Positions 7,821 through 15,649 of a DNA stretch of 33,959 nt are shown piece after piece. Every line of letters begins with the position of its first letter. Position 1 is the stretch's first letter. The notes beneath the pieces were generated by a model. The model worked only from the letters and a program-made list of their open reading frames with translations. It was not told the origin of the DNA and did not search any database. Source of the DNA: Anaerolineae bacterium. Its GTDB lineage: Bacteria; Chloroflexota; Anaerolineae; Aggregatilineales; Phototrophicaceae. The position numbers and the translations under genes are program-made. Where the stretch lies: NCBI GenBank assembly GCA_022843745.1, contig JALHNB010000035.1, positions 1-33,959 on the forward strand, written 5' to 3'.

Positions 7821-8279
7821 ATGGCAGTCAATAACATGCGAAAAGTGGATCAGACTGGCTTGAGAACCGGCCAGGCGCTCACGATCATTTTGCTCATCCT
7901 GGCGTTTGTCCTCAATGGTTGGCCGCTGGTGGCATTCGTGGCGGTGGCGCAGTTGCTCGGTGGATTGGATTCGCCATTCGCGCCCTACCGTCTGATTTAT
8001 CAGCGCATTCTCAAGCCAAGTGGCCTGCTGAAGCCCAATGTCTACACCGATAACCCAGAGCCGCATCAATTTGCCATGCTCGTTGGTGCAATCTTTAACG
8101 GTGTTGGCACACTTGCATTGTTGGCAGGCGCACCGACTCTTGGCTGGGCGTTGGTGTGGATCGTCATCGCGCTGGCGAATCTCAATTTCTGGTTCAATTT
8201 TTGCACGGGCTGCTGGATGTACTACCAATTTAACCGTCTGGGTGTGCCAGGTTTTGCGCGGAGTCCCATTCATGATTGA
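7821..8279 (+). CDS. DUF4395 integral membrane protein with CxxC motif
   Basis: A 152-residue protein with about four membrane segments (near 19-40, 41-56, 85-104 and 107-126). A conserved FCTGCWMYYQ motif (Cys128, Cys131) follows the last one, and this motif defines DUF4395. Biochemical function is unassigned. DUF4395 genes are often found next to thioredoxins and rhodaneses, which points to membrane redox or sulfane-sulfur handling; that is family context. AGAAGGG precedes the ATG by about 8 bases. The end of the gene overlaps the start of the thioredoxin gene by 8 bases, a sign of translational coupling. Confidence 0.8.
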   Translation: MAVNNMRKVDQTGLRTGQALTIILLILAFVLNGWPLVAFVAVAQLLGGLDSPFAPYRLIYQRILKPSGLLKPNVYTDNPEPHQFAMLVGAIFNGVGTLALLAGAPTLGWALVWIVIALANLNFWFNFCTGCWMYYQFNRLGVPGFARSPIHD

Positions 8280-8673
8280 ACGGATTATTATCGCGCTGGT
8301 TTTGCTCGCTGCCGGGTTTGTCATTTGCCGTCTCTACACCCAACGGCAGTTACGACGCGCATCCAGTAACGCCCCAACGGATCCGATTCTGATGGGATTA
8401 GCGCCGGGTGTGGCAACGATTGTTTATTTTACAACGCCGACCTGTGCGCCGTGCCGTTTGCAGCAGACTCCGACTCTGCAACGCTTGCAGCAGGAGATGG
8501 GCGACGCGCTCCGGGTGATCCGTGTGGATGCCACAGAAGACCCGGACACCGCAGATCGTTGGGGCGTATTCTCGGTACCGACAACCTTTGTGCTGGGTCG
8601 CGACGGCCAGCCCCGCAGCGTTTACAACGGCATCGTTGACGCGCAAACATTGAAACGCGAACTTCAAACGTAA
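8272..8673 (+). CDS. Membrane-anchored thioredoxin-like protein
   Basis: The 133-residue protein starts with one hydrophobic helix (about 4-18) and then a thioredoxin fold with TPTCAPCRLQQTP (Cys58, Cys61), an RVDATEDP strand-turn and the cis-proline loop SVPTTF (Pro103). The active site TCAPC lacks the usual WC of thioredoxin, as in many variants fixed in membranes. The start at 8272 lies inside the end of the DUF4395 gene (ATGATTGA), so the two products are probably made together and may exchange electrons between their CxxC pairs. In this cluster a natural job would be reducing persulfides or disulfides formed by the rhodanese steps; this is inference. Confidence 0.83.
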   Translation: MIERIIIALVLLAAGFVICRLYTQRQLRRASSNAPTDPILMGLAPGVATIVYFTTPTCAPCRLQQTPTLQRLQQEMGDALRVIRVDATEDPDTADRWGVFSVPTTFVLGRDGQPRSVYNGIVDAQTLKRELQT

Positions 8674-8711
8674 GTCATTAAGGCAATCCGAACTTCAAAC
8701 GTAAGTCATTA
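8658..8711 (+). repeat. 23-bp direct repeat at the end of the thioredoxin gene
   Basis: Bases 8658-8680 and 8689-8711 are identical over 23 bp (begin CGAACTTCAAACG, end CATTA), with a period of 31 bp. The first copy contains the last codons and stop of the thioredoxin gene. The second lies in the gap and ends next to the GGGAG that serves the next gene. It looks like a recent tandem duplication. Confidence 0.9.
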
Positions 8712-8720
8712 GGGAGATGA

Positions 8721-9977
8721 GTGAAGTCTATGCAACCATTAATTAACGAAACTGTTGCGCTTTCCAACGAGGAAGTCCGACGTTACAGCCGCCACCTGAT
8801 TATGCCGGAGGTTGGGCTGGAAGGTCAGCAAAAACTCAAGGCCAGCAGCATTCTGCTCATCGGTACAGGCGGATTGGGTAGCCCATTGGCGCTCTATCTG
8901 GCTGCGGCGGGGATTGGCCGCATCGGGCTGGTCGATTACGATGTTGTGGACGAGAGCAACTTGCAACGCCAGATTATTCACGGTCAAAGCACCGTCGGTG
9001 TCCTCAAGATTGACAGTGCCGAGCAGCGTATGCGCGACCTGAACCCGTTTGTCCAGGTCGATAAATACAATGTGCCGCTAACATCGGAAAACGCGCTTGA
9101 ACTTTTCGCGCCCTATGATGTGATTATCGACGGGACGGACAATTTTCCGACACGCTATCTGGTCAACGATGCCTGCGTCAAGCTCGGCAAGCCGAATGTT
9201 TACGGCAGCATTTTCCGTTTTGAGGGTCAGTTGAGTGTATTTTATGCCAACGAAGGGCCTTGCTACCGCTGCATGTTCCCGACCCCTCCCCCTCCCGGCC
9301 TGGTTCCAAGCTGCGCGGAAGGCGGCGTACTCGGTATTCTGCCGGGGACAATCGGCACACTGCAAGCGACAGAAGCCATCAAGCTGCTGCTGGGCATCGG
9401 TGAACCGATGATCGGACGGATGCTGCTTTATGATGCGCTGGAAATGAGCTTCACAAAAATCAGGATTCGCAAAGACCCGAACTGCCCGGTGTGCGGCATC
9501 CCGGCAGAGAAAGTCGAACTGATTGATTATGAGCAGTTCTGCGGAATGCCCGCACACGACAAGAGCGAATTCGGTAAAACAACACAGAATGGTCACGTAG
9601 AGGAAAAGGTCATGTCGGAAATTACTGTCGTAGAACTCAAGGCACGTCTGGACTCCGGTGAGGATGTGCTGATTTTGGACGTGCGTAATCCGCAGGAATG
9701 GGAAATCAGTGCGCTTGATGGCTCACTCCGTATTCCCAAGCCGCAGATCGAAGCGGCGATGAACGATGTTCTGGCGGGACGTAAGCCGCGTGAGGCAACC
9801 GTGCTGGCACAAATCCCGACGGATCGTGAGATTATCGTCCAATGCCGTTCCGGTGCGCGTAGTGCCGATTCGATCAAATTCCTGCGCAATGTTGGCTATA
9901 AAAACGAACTCGTTAATCTCAAAGGTGGCATTCTCGCCTGGGCGCGGGAAATCGACCCGGAGATGGCGACGTACTAA
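8721..9977 (+). CDS. moeZ: MoeZ-type E1-like adenylyltransferase with C-terminal rhodanese domain
   Basis: Activates the C-terminal GlyGly of a sulfur carrier with ATP and supplies sulfur from its own rhodanese domain. The 418-residue protein has a ThiF/MoeB domain (about 18-275) with the ATP loop GTGGLGSP at 48-55, DNFPTRY at 140-146, zinc cysteines 181/184 and 255/258, and Cys198 in VPSCAEGG. A linker follows, then a rhodanese domain (about 299-415) with Cys375 in QCRSGARS. The domain order matches mycobacterial MoeZ, which serves CysO. GTG 8721 is 4 bases after GGGAG, while ATG 8730 is 13 bases after it, so the start is not settled. It is the last gene of the cluster. It may also serve MoaD for molybdenum cofactor. 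Confidence 0.92.
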   Translation: MKSMQPLINETVALSNEEVRRYSRHLIMPEVGLEGQQKLKASSILLIGTGGLGSPLALYLAAAGIGRIGLVDYDVVDESNLQRQIIHGQSTVGVLKIDSAEQRMRDLNPFVQVDKYNVPLTSENALELFAPYDVIIDGTDNFPTRYLVNDACVKLGKPNVYGSIFRFEGQLSVFYANEGPCYRCMFPTPPPPGLVPSCAEGGVLGILPGTIGTLQATEAIKLLLGIGEPMIGRMLLYDALEMSFTKIRIRKDPNCPVCGIPAEKVELIDYEQFCGMPAHDKSEFGKTTQNGHVEEKVMSEITVVELKARLDSGEDVLILDVRNPQEWEISALDGSLRIPKPQIEAAMNDVLAGRKPREATVLAQIPTDREIIVQCRSGARSADSIKFLRNVGYKNELVNLKGGILAWAREIDPEMATY

Positions 9978-9991
9978 ACAACCTAATCTTC

Positions 9992-10020
9992 GTAGGGGCG
10001 ACTCGGCGAGTCGCCCCTAC
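9992..10020. repeat. GTAGGGGC palindrome, copy 3, perfect 29-bp form
   Basis: GTAGGGGCGACTCG (9992-10005) and CGAGTCGCCCCTAC (10007-10020) are exact inverted copies around one base. It lies 14 bases after the moeZ stop and 9 bases before the stop of the opposite-strand gene, so it could serve as a two-way roadblock at a convergent junction. It has no T run. Confidence 0.85.
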
Positions 10021-10029
10021 CCGCACCCC

Positions 10030-10608
10030 CTACCGAACGCCGACCCTCAATTCATGCTGAATCGAACGATAGCACCCCTGTAAATAATCTTCCAGTTTAT
10101 GCCAATCATTTTCAGGATTAGTCGAAGTCTGGCTGGTTATCAGATCGACGGTATTATTCGCCAGCACGCGCAGCTCGGCTGATTCACGCGCCTGCTCTGG
10201 TGACAGGCCAAAAACCGCGCTGTGCAAATCAGTCATCGTCTGGATAAATTCCGTTTTGTCCGGCAGGCCGGAAAGACGACGATGCACATCCCAATAGCGT
10301 GTTTCCAACTCGGCAACCTGTGCGGGGTCAAAATCCAGGCCGGAATGCCGCTGGGCGATAACGTAAAATTTCTTCAGGTAGTCTAAGACTTTTTGGGGAT
10401 CATGATCGGCAGGCACCCATTCCGCCGACGCGCGGGCTGTGTAATAAGCGGCTAAAATCGAGATCGGGAATGGAATGCGAAACTGCTCCTGGCACAAGCC
10501 CACGACCAGCCGGATCAGCTTGATCCAGTCACGGTCATAGTACGCTCGCCAACTGTGGGTTTCGCAATATGCGATGCGATCCGGGTTAAACTCAAACGTG
10601 GTCGCCAT
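10030..10608 (-). CDS. Conserved hypothetical protein, mostly helical
   Basis: A soluble protein of 192 residues that I do not recognise by function. It begins MATTFEFNPDRIAYCETHSW and continues with WRAYYDRDWIKLIRLVVGL, a long amphipathic helix. The rest is rich in alpha-helical stretches and has no membrane segment or metal-site pattern. It looks like a conserved family of short helical proteins seen in Chloroflexota and related phyla, but that is from memory and unproven. The ATG at 10608 follows GAGGAC by 6 bases and lies inside the end of the DedA gene (17-base overlap), so the two are probably co-translated. An open extension further upstream overlaps DedA fully and was not used. Confidence 0.75.
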   Translation of the reverse strand: MATTFEFNPDRIAYCETHSWRAYYDRDWIKLIRLVVGLCQEQFRIPFPISILAAYYTARASAEWVPADHDPQKVLDYLKKFYVIAQRHSGLDFDPAQVAELETRYWDVHRRLSGLPDKTEFIQTMTDLHSAVFGLSPEQARESAELRVLANNTVDLITSQTSTNPENDWHKLEDYLQGCYRSIQHELRVGVR

Positions 10609-11341
10609 GCGTATGTCCTCCCTCATGATGCGTATGTGCGTGAATTTGCAACCTTTCCGCAGCACCCAACGCGAGGCACACCGGGCAGGTCGCCTCATGC
10701 CATGCGCCAAGTGCTTCGGCCAATACATCGCCATTTGAGGCATCCGGCAACTGCCGCCGTCGGATGAAATACCAAAAACCAAAACCGACAACCAGCAGCC
10801 CTACAATAATCCCCACTAGCAGAGGAAGCGGAATCACCTGCTGCACCGTTGACAGCAATAATCCACCTGCGTATCCCAGAAAAAAATGAAGTCCCAAAAA
10901 GAGAGCGCTGCCTAAAATCAGCCCCGGCACGAAGCGGCGCAGTGGAATCCCCGCTAACCCACAGCCGACAACCGCCACCGAACGCACCCCCGGCGTTAAA
11001 ATAGCGATCCCAATCGCGATTGGCCCGCCTTTTTTCAGCCGTTCCGCAGCCGAATCCAGCCGTGCGGGTGTCATGCCCAGATAACGACCAAAACGGTAAA
11101 TAAAACGTCTTCCCGGCCCGCGCACCAATGCAAACTGAACGATGCCACCCACCACCAGCGCGATCAAAATGGCAATGAACGCCTGTGACAGCACCAGCTT
11201 GCCCTCAGCAGCCCGCACGGAGGTCGCGAGCATTACCGCGTCGGCTGGCACGGGGATTGGTACGCCCGCCGATTTCGCCAGCATCAACATAAAAATTGCC
11301 GCCAAACCATAAAGCTCTAAAAAAGTATCTAAATTGTTCAT
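10592..11341 (-). CDS. DedA/SNARE-associated family membrane protein with His-rich tail
   Basis: A 249-residue DedA-like protein; the family are lipid scramblases or transporters tied to undecaprenyl phosphate recycling and membrane homeostasis. The core has hydrophobic segments near 12-30, 55-75, 120-165 and 170-195. The DedA-type loop has F-G-R-Y-L-G-M and L-K-K-G-G-P near 93-112 and a TPGVRS turn. After the last helix a cytosolic-looking tail holds CPVC (Cys-x-x-Cys) and ends with HAHTHHEGGHTHGDHV, seven histidines in 16 residues. That tail is not part of the usual family and suggests zinc, nickel or copper binding. GAGAG precedes the ATG. The next gene overlaps it by 17 bases. Confidence 0.82.
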   Translation of the reverse strand: MNNLDTFLELYGLAAIFMLMLAKSAGVPIPVPADAVMLATSVRAAEGKLVLSQAFIAILIALVVGGIVQFALVRGPGRRFIYRFGRYLGMTPARLDSAAERLKKGGPIAIGIAILTPGVRSVAVVGCGLAGIPLRRFVPGLILGSALFLGLHFFLGYAGGLLLSTVQQVIPLPLLVGIIVGLLVVGFGFWYFIRRRQLPDASNGDVLAEALGAWHEATCPVCLALGAAERLQIHAHTHHEGGHTHGDHV

Positions 11342-11555
11342 TTTGCGACTCTCATTTGTTCATATAGTATACACGCACAATTTACGAAAAATTGAACCAA
11401 ATCGGATGTTTATCGGCATCGAGGGACGATAAAGTCCAAAAACCATACGAATATAAAGGATTTTGTAAGGTTTCGCGCATTGCCAGAAATGATTGTCCGT
11501 TGTAGGCTATAGTATCGAAAAGAAATTACTAAATGTTTCGATTCAGGAGGCATGT

Positions 11556-12272
11556 GTGCCTGTTTTATTGCTCGCTCGCGGTGATGCGCAAGCCAAAGAC
11601 CTGCTGAGACATGCTATTGAGGCTCGATACGGATTCAGTCCGCCCGCTATCGACAGCCTGGAGATTGATTTCAAAGGGCGTGTTCGCGCAAAAGTAGGGC
11701 CAATTACAACTTGGGTTCCCGTCGGCATTATGGCTCGTTTTCGCTTTCCGACGGCGATGCGCTGGGATTTTTCGGTTCGTCCGGTGGGCGTGACGGTTCA
11801 ACGCGGTGTCGAAGCTTTTGACGGGTCAACCTATCGCCACATGCGCGGTGGGAGCGCTCCAAACGTCATCGACGACGAGGCTCTCATCAATTCACTTCAG
11901 CGCCGTCTATGGGCGATGGCAGCCGTTCTGTTAACGCCGCTTGGTGAGCATTTTGTCGAGCTTAAAGCCACCGACAGCAACAGCCTGGAAGCCACAAATA
12001 CGCTCATTAAAGACTGTGTAACGCTGCGTCTTCGGGGGGATTCATCCGTTGAACGGGTGGATGTGAAATGTGTGAATCCTGATACGCAGAAAGAGCAGCT
12101 TTTCAGTTTGCGCCTATCCGAGGATCAAGCGCCAGTCAATGACGTGATGCTGCCCTGTAAAATCAGTGCTTTCTGGGATGATACGCCCTACTTTGAGATT
12201 GAGCCAGAACGGATTGAAAACAACCCGACCTTTTCAGACAACGTGTTCTCGTTGGCAAACGGCGGTCAATAG
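11556..12272 (+). CDS. Hypothetical protein
   Basis: I do not recognise this 238-residue protein. It starts with PVLLLARGDAQAKDLLRHAI, has a beta-rich middle (VRAKVGPITTWVPVGIMARF) and a region around SVRPVGVTVQRGVEAFDG, then long strands to the end. There is no signal peptide or membrane helix. The start is a GTG at 11556, five bases after a perfect AGGAGG at 11545-11550; a longer in-frame ATG at 11493 lacks a ribosome site. The strong site and intact length argue for a real gene. The end overlaps the convergent acetyltransferase gene by 7 bases. Confidence 0.72.
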   Translation: MPVLLLARGDAQAKDLLRHAIEARYGFSPPAIDSLEIDFKGRVRAKVGPITTWVPVGIMARFRFPTAMRWDFSVRPVGVTVQRGVEAFDGSTYRHMRGGSAPNVIDDEALINSLQRRLWAMAAVLLTPLGEHFVELKATDSNSLEATNTLIKDCVTLRLRGDSSVERVDVKCVNPDTQKEQLFSLRLSEDQAPVNDVMLPCKISAFWDDTPYFEIEPERIENNPTFSDNVFSLANGGQ

Positions 12273-12793
12273 TAGCGCGAGGGCATCGGCTCTTCGAGTA
12301 CATCGTAGATACTAAAGCCGCGTTTGAGGTAGTTTTCGAGTGCAGCGGGTGCATCAAGATTGCAGGTGTGTACCCACACGCGCTGTGCGCCATCGCTCCA
12401 TGCCTGAGCAATCCCCCAACTCAGCAAATGCTTTCCCAATCCCTTACCATAATAATTTGGACGAAGGCCGAAATACGCAATTTCGGTTGATTCACTCCGA
12501 CGCGCCAATTCGATATAACCCGCCGGAATGCCGCTTGAGTACAGTACATCCACCGTCGTATGGGGGTCGGAAAGCGCTTCGTGGAGGTTTTCATCTGAAA
12601 TCACTAAGCGATCTCGCCAGCGCCATTGTCCACCTACCGCGCTGTAAAGGAAGCGATAGAATGGCACATCCGGCACTTCCATACGCATCACGACAAAATC
12701 TTTATCGTCCACATATCCGGGGCGAAAAGCCGCCCTGCGAGTCATTTCCAGATAGGTCGTCACCAATTTTTCGGGCATTGTTGCGGTTAACAT
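12266..12793 (-). CDS. GNAT family N-acetyltransferase
   Basis: The 175-residue protein has GNAT motif A in YFGLRPNYYGKGLGKHLL (the G-K-G-L-G loop binds acetyl-CoA) and motif B in NLDAPAALENYLKRGF. The front half differs from the GNAT protein at 7238, so the two are not recent copies. Substrate unknown; the conserved WRWRDRL and VPDVPFYRFLY words suggest a distinct subfamily. Either the ATG at 12793 or the one at 12778 could be the start, and neither has a strong ribosome site. It is divergent from the acyl-CoA dehydrogenase. Confidence 0.82.
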   Translation of the reverse strand: MLTATMPEKLVTTYLEMTRRAAFRPGYVDDKDFVVMRMEVPDVPFYRFLYSAVGGQWRWRDRLVISDENLHEALSDPHTTVDVLYSSGIPAGYIELARRSESTEIAYFGLRPNYYGKGLGKHLLSWGIAQAWSDGAQRVWVHTCNLDAPAALENYLKRGFSIYDVLEEPMPSRYY

Positions 12794-12863
12794 CGTTCAG
12801 AAATCCATGCAACTTAAAGAATTTTACTCTTACTATTTTGCATTAGAATGGTCTTTTATGACA

Positions 12864-12872
12864 TGGTATAAT
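12864..12872 (+). promoter_or_regulatory. Extended -10 promoter for the acyl-CoA dehydrogenase operon
   Basis: TGGTATAAT: a perfect TATAAT (12867-12872) with TG at the extended position. No good -35 box is needed for this class and none is obvious. The start would be near 12879, giving a leader of about 70 bases before the ATG at 12949. Confidence 0.5.
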
Positions 12873-12948
12873 GCGCCGAAAAAGCGCTGGTTTCAACCGT
12901 ATATTTGCACCAGCGCTCCCCCTAAAACAAGTAAGGCTAATTAAAAAC

Positions 12949-14166
12949 ATGGATTTTTCACTTACTCAAGAACACATCCAGGCCCAGAAAATGGTGCGCG
13001 ATTTCGCTCAAAAAGAGATTATCCCGACCATTGGCGAATGGGATCGTAAGCAGGAGATGAATCCGGCTGTTCTGCCGCGCATGGCGGAACTGGGGATTCT
13101 AGGCATCTGCATTCCAGTGCGCTACGGCGGACAGGGTTTTGATTACATTACTCTGGGGTTGGTCTGTGAGGAACTGGAACGCGCGGATACGACTCTGCGT
13201 GTGGTCATGTCCGTCCACATGGGACTCAACAGCATGGCGCTGCTGCAATGGGGTACGGAAGAACAAAAGCAAAAATTTCTCGCACCACAAGCACGTGGTG
13301 AAAAATATGCCGCATTTTGCCTGACGGAACCCGGCGCGGGCAGTGATGTCGCCAATATGGCCGCGACAGCCCGTAAATCCGGCGACAAATATATCCTCAA
13401 CGGCGAAAAAATGTGGATCAGTCTGGCATCAAAAGCGCATCATTTTCTGGTATTCGCTAAAACTGATCCGGCAGGCGGGGCGAAAGGCATCACCGCGTTT
13501 ATCGTCACCAGCGACATGCCAGGGGTTAAAACGGGCGATATTCATGGCAAATTGGGTGTCCGTGCCGGGTCTACCGGCTGGGTCGCCATGCAGGATGTCG
13601 AAGTTCCAGCGGAAAATCGGCTCGGCGAAGAAGGCGAAGGCTTCAAAATCGCCATGTCGTGCCTCGATAACGGGCGTTATACGGTTGCGACAGGCGCGAC
13701 AGGATTGATCCGCGCTTGTCTGGAAGACAGCCTCAAATATGCCCATGAGCGCGAGACATTCGGCAAGCCCATCGGTCAGCACCAGTTGGTCAAACAGAAA
13801 ATCGCCTTTATGCAGCAGTGGTACGATGCCGCCTTTTTGCTGTGTATGCGTGCTGGCTGGATGAAAAATCAGGGTGTCCGCAACACCCGCGAGACCAGTG
13901 TCGCCAAATGGTACACCACCGATCACAGCGTCCAGGCTGCACTGGAAGCGATTCAGGTTCACGGCGCATATGGGTTCAGCGATGAGTATCCCGTCGAGCG
14001 CTACCTCCGTAACAGCAAAGGCGGCGTTATCTACGAAGGCACGAGCGAAATTCACCAACTGATGCAGGCCGATTACGCGCTCGGCTATCGTGATGATAAG
14101 CCATTACGCTGCGAACTTCCTGCCTATGATGCTGAATACTGGCAGGCTGGACCGGAGACGACGTAA
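12949..14166 (+). CDS. Acyl-CoA dehydrogenase
   Basis: An FAD enzyme of 405 residues that oxidises an acyl-CoA to the 2-enoyl-CoA and passes electrons to ETF. Family signatures are visible: [12 protein letters not shown] at 124-135, KMWIS at 154-158, [12 protein letters not shown] near 264-275 and the catalytic base Glu363 in [12 protein letters not shown]. The chain-length specificity cannot be read with confidence; the sequence is of the short/branched or glutaryl type as judged by overall layout. I start it at ATG 12949 because the family N-terminus MDFSLTQEH begins there. The gene is followed 7 bases later by two SGNH hydrolases, and EtfBA are encoded 6 kb away on the same strand, which could accept its electrons. 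Confidence 0.92.
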   Translation: MDFSLTQEHIQAQKMVRDFAQKEIIPTIGEWDRKQEMNPAVLPRMAELGILGICIPVRYGGQGFDYITLGLVCEELERADTTLRVVMSVHMGLNSMALLQWGTEEQKQKFLAPQARGEKYAAFCLTEPGAGSDVANMAATARKSGDKYILNGEKMWISLASKAHHFLVFAKTDPAGGAKGITAFIVTSDMPGVKTGDIHGKLGVRAGSTGWVAMQDVEVPAENRLGEEGEGFKIAMSCLDNGRYTVATGATGLIRACLEDSLKYAHERETFGKPIGQHQLVKQKIAFMQQWYDAAFLLCMRAGWMKNQGVRNTRETSVAKWYTTDHSVQAALEAIQVHGAYGFSDEYPVERYLRNSKGGVIYEGTSEIHQLMQADYALGYRDDKPLRCELPAYDAEYWQAGPETT

Positions 14167-14173
14167 AACCGAT

Positions 14174-14860
14174 ATGAAAATCGTCTTTTTCGGGGACAGC
14201 CTCACGCAGGGAACCGTCGGCATTAACTATGTGGACAAAGTGGCAAAGGCGCTGCGGGGGCATCACTTCTATAACGAAGGTGTCAACGGCGACACCAGCC
14301 TCAATCTTTTCCGGCGCGTCCGGCGCGATGTGATCGACAAACGGCCTGATGGCGTGTTCATTATGGTCGGTGTTAACGATGCGGCATCTTTTGTCGAGCC
14401 AAACGCCAATATTTATTTTCGCCTTCTGAAGCGCATACCGGGTGGGCGCGTCTCGCCCATTTCATTTCGCGAGAATTTGCGGGCGGTGCTGACGGCGCTA
14501 CTGTTCGAAAACATTAAGGTCTGGGTCGCCCTGCCGCCTGCTGAATATCGCCCGGAAATGGTGACGACGCTGCGCCAGATGAACGATTATGCCGCTGAAC
14601 TCTGCGCAGAACTGAATGTCCCGACATTGAATCTACTGGCAAAGATCGCGCCGAAAAATATCCCTGCCCGCCCACCGATAAAATTGACGCAATACGCCGC
14701 GAACCTGGGCGTTCTGCTCGGCAACAAAAATTATGATGCCATGCGCGATGCCGGAGGCTTCACCTATAGCTTCGATGGCACTCACCTCACCGAAAATGGC
14801 GCACAGCGAATCGCCGATGAAATCGTCCGATTTTTACGAAATAATGGAGTCAGCGGATGA
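14174..14860 (+). CDS. SGNH/GDSL-type hydrolase, copy 1
   Basis: A 228-residue esterase or thioesterase of the SGNH fold with the four blocks in order: block I FFGDSLTQG with Ser9, block II Gly in NEGVNGDTS, block III GVNDA with the oxyanion Asn, and block V FDGTHLTENG with the catalytic Asp and His pair. No signal peptide is present, so it should act in the cytosol. It starts 7 bases after the dehydrogenase stop codon and ends with a 4-base ATGA overlap with the second hydrolase. The natural substrate is unknown; acyl esters or acyl-CoA are reasonable given the neighbour. Confidence 0.85.
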   Translation: MKIVFFGDSLTQGTVGINYVDKVAKALRGHHFYNEGVNGDTSLNLFRRVRRDVIDKRPDGVFIMVGVNDAASFVEPNANIYFRLLKRIPGGRVSPISFRENLRAVLTALLFENIKVWVALPPAEYRPEMVTTLRQMNDYAAELCAELNVPTLNLLAKIAPKNIPARPPIKLTQYAANLGVLLGNKNYDAMRDAGGFTYSFDGTHLTENGAQRIADEIVRFLRNNGVSG

Positions 14861-15531
14861 AAATCGTTTTCCTCGGCGATAGTCTCACCTGGGGTGGGTA
14901 TGGCGGCAATTTCGTAGCCGAGATCGCCCACCTCCTGCCCGATCACACGATTATCAATGCGGGTGATGGTGGCGACACAGTAGTCAATCTGCTTGAGCGC
15001 GTGGATGATATTCTGGAGAAAGGGCCGGATGGTATTTTCGTGATGGTCGGCGGCAATGACGCGATTTCTTACACACAGCCGGAAACACGCCGCTACTATC
15101 GCCGCGCCAAGAAAATTGCTGATGGCATTGTCACGCCAGAAGTTTTCGCGCAGAATTATCGCGATTTGCTCACGCACATCCAATTGAAGCATGTGCTGAC
15201 GTGGGTCGGCCTCCCGCCTATCGAATATAACCCCGAAGTTGTCAGCGCTGTGCAGCAATACAATCAACTGGCAGCGGCGGCGGCAAAAGCACTTAATATT
15301 CCTGTCCTGGATTTGATGACTCCATTCGCACCGGAAGAGATTCCGGATCGACCACCGCTCAATCAGGAAACCATTAACCTCATCGGTGAGCGTAGCAAAA
15401 GCGGCTGGTCAGATTTTGAAACAGAACGGCAGCGCGGCGGCTTTACGTTCACCTTCGATGGTTTGCATCTGATGCCCGACACCGCCCCAAGAGTCGCCAA
15501 AATCATCGTCGAATTTCTCGATTTAGACTGA
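14857..15531 (+). CDS. SGNH/GDSL-type hydrolase, copy 2
   Basis: A 224-residue paralogue of the gene just before it. Blocks are FLGDSLTWGG (Ser9), NAGDGGDTV, GGNDAI and FDGLHLMPD. Whole stretches line up with copy 1, such as VRDV/VDDI...PDGIFVMVG, VWVALPP/TWVGLPP and GGFTFTFDG, so the pair arose by tandem duplication, but they have since diverged a great deal. Both copies keep every catalytic block, which suggests two active enzymes with different substrates. The start codon overlaps the previous stop (ATGA). Confidence 0.85.
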   Translation: MKIVFLGDSLTWGGYGGNFVAEIAHLLPDHTIINAGDGGDTVVNLLERVDDILEKGPDGIFVMVGGNDAISYTQPETRRYYRRAKKIADGIVTPEVFAQNYRDLLTHIQLKHVLTWVGLPPIEYNPEVVSAVQQYNQLAAAAAKALNIPVLDLMTPFAPEEIPDRPPLNQETINLIGERSKSGWSDFETERQRGGFTFTFDGLHLMPDTAPRVAKIIVEFLDLD

Positions 15532-15596
15532 TTTTCGACTCCACCGTAGACCATTTTTGCTTGACATGGCACTAAAATAGTCGTTTTCTTTAATAG

Positions 15597-15612
15597 TTAC
15601 GAAAAATCGTAA
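15597..15612. promoter_or_regulatory. 16-bp palindrome upstream of the MFS gene
   Basis: TTACGA-AAAA-TCGTAA is a perfect inverted repeat with 6-bp arms and a 4-base centre, 37 bases before the MFS start codon. A TTGACA (15561-15566) lies upstream without a convincing -10 partner. Its placement fits an operator for a TetR- or MarR-type repressor of the exporter; no such regulator is encoded beside it. Confidence 0.4.
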
Positions 15613-15649
15613 ACACTCAGCCCGGCTCAACAGAAATAGGAATAGTGTA

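Noticed and set aside
9078-9596. 172-codon minus-strand frame within moeZ
   Set aside because: Antisense to a gene with clear catalytic motifs; no start signal.
13429-14058. 209-codon minus-strand frame within the acyl-CoA dehydrogenase
   Set aside because: It is antisense to a well-supported enzyme and has no motif; a shadow of codon bias.
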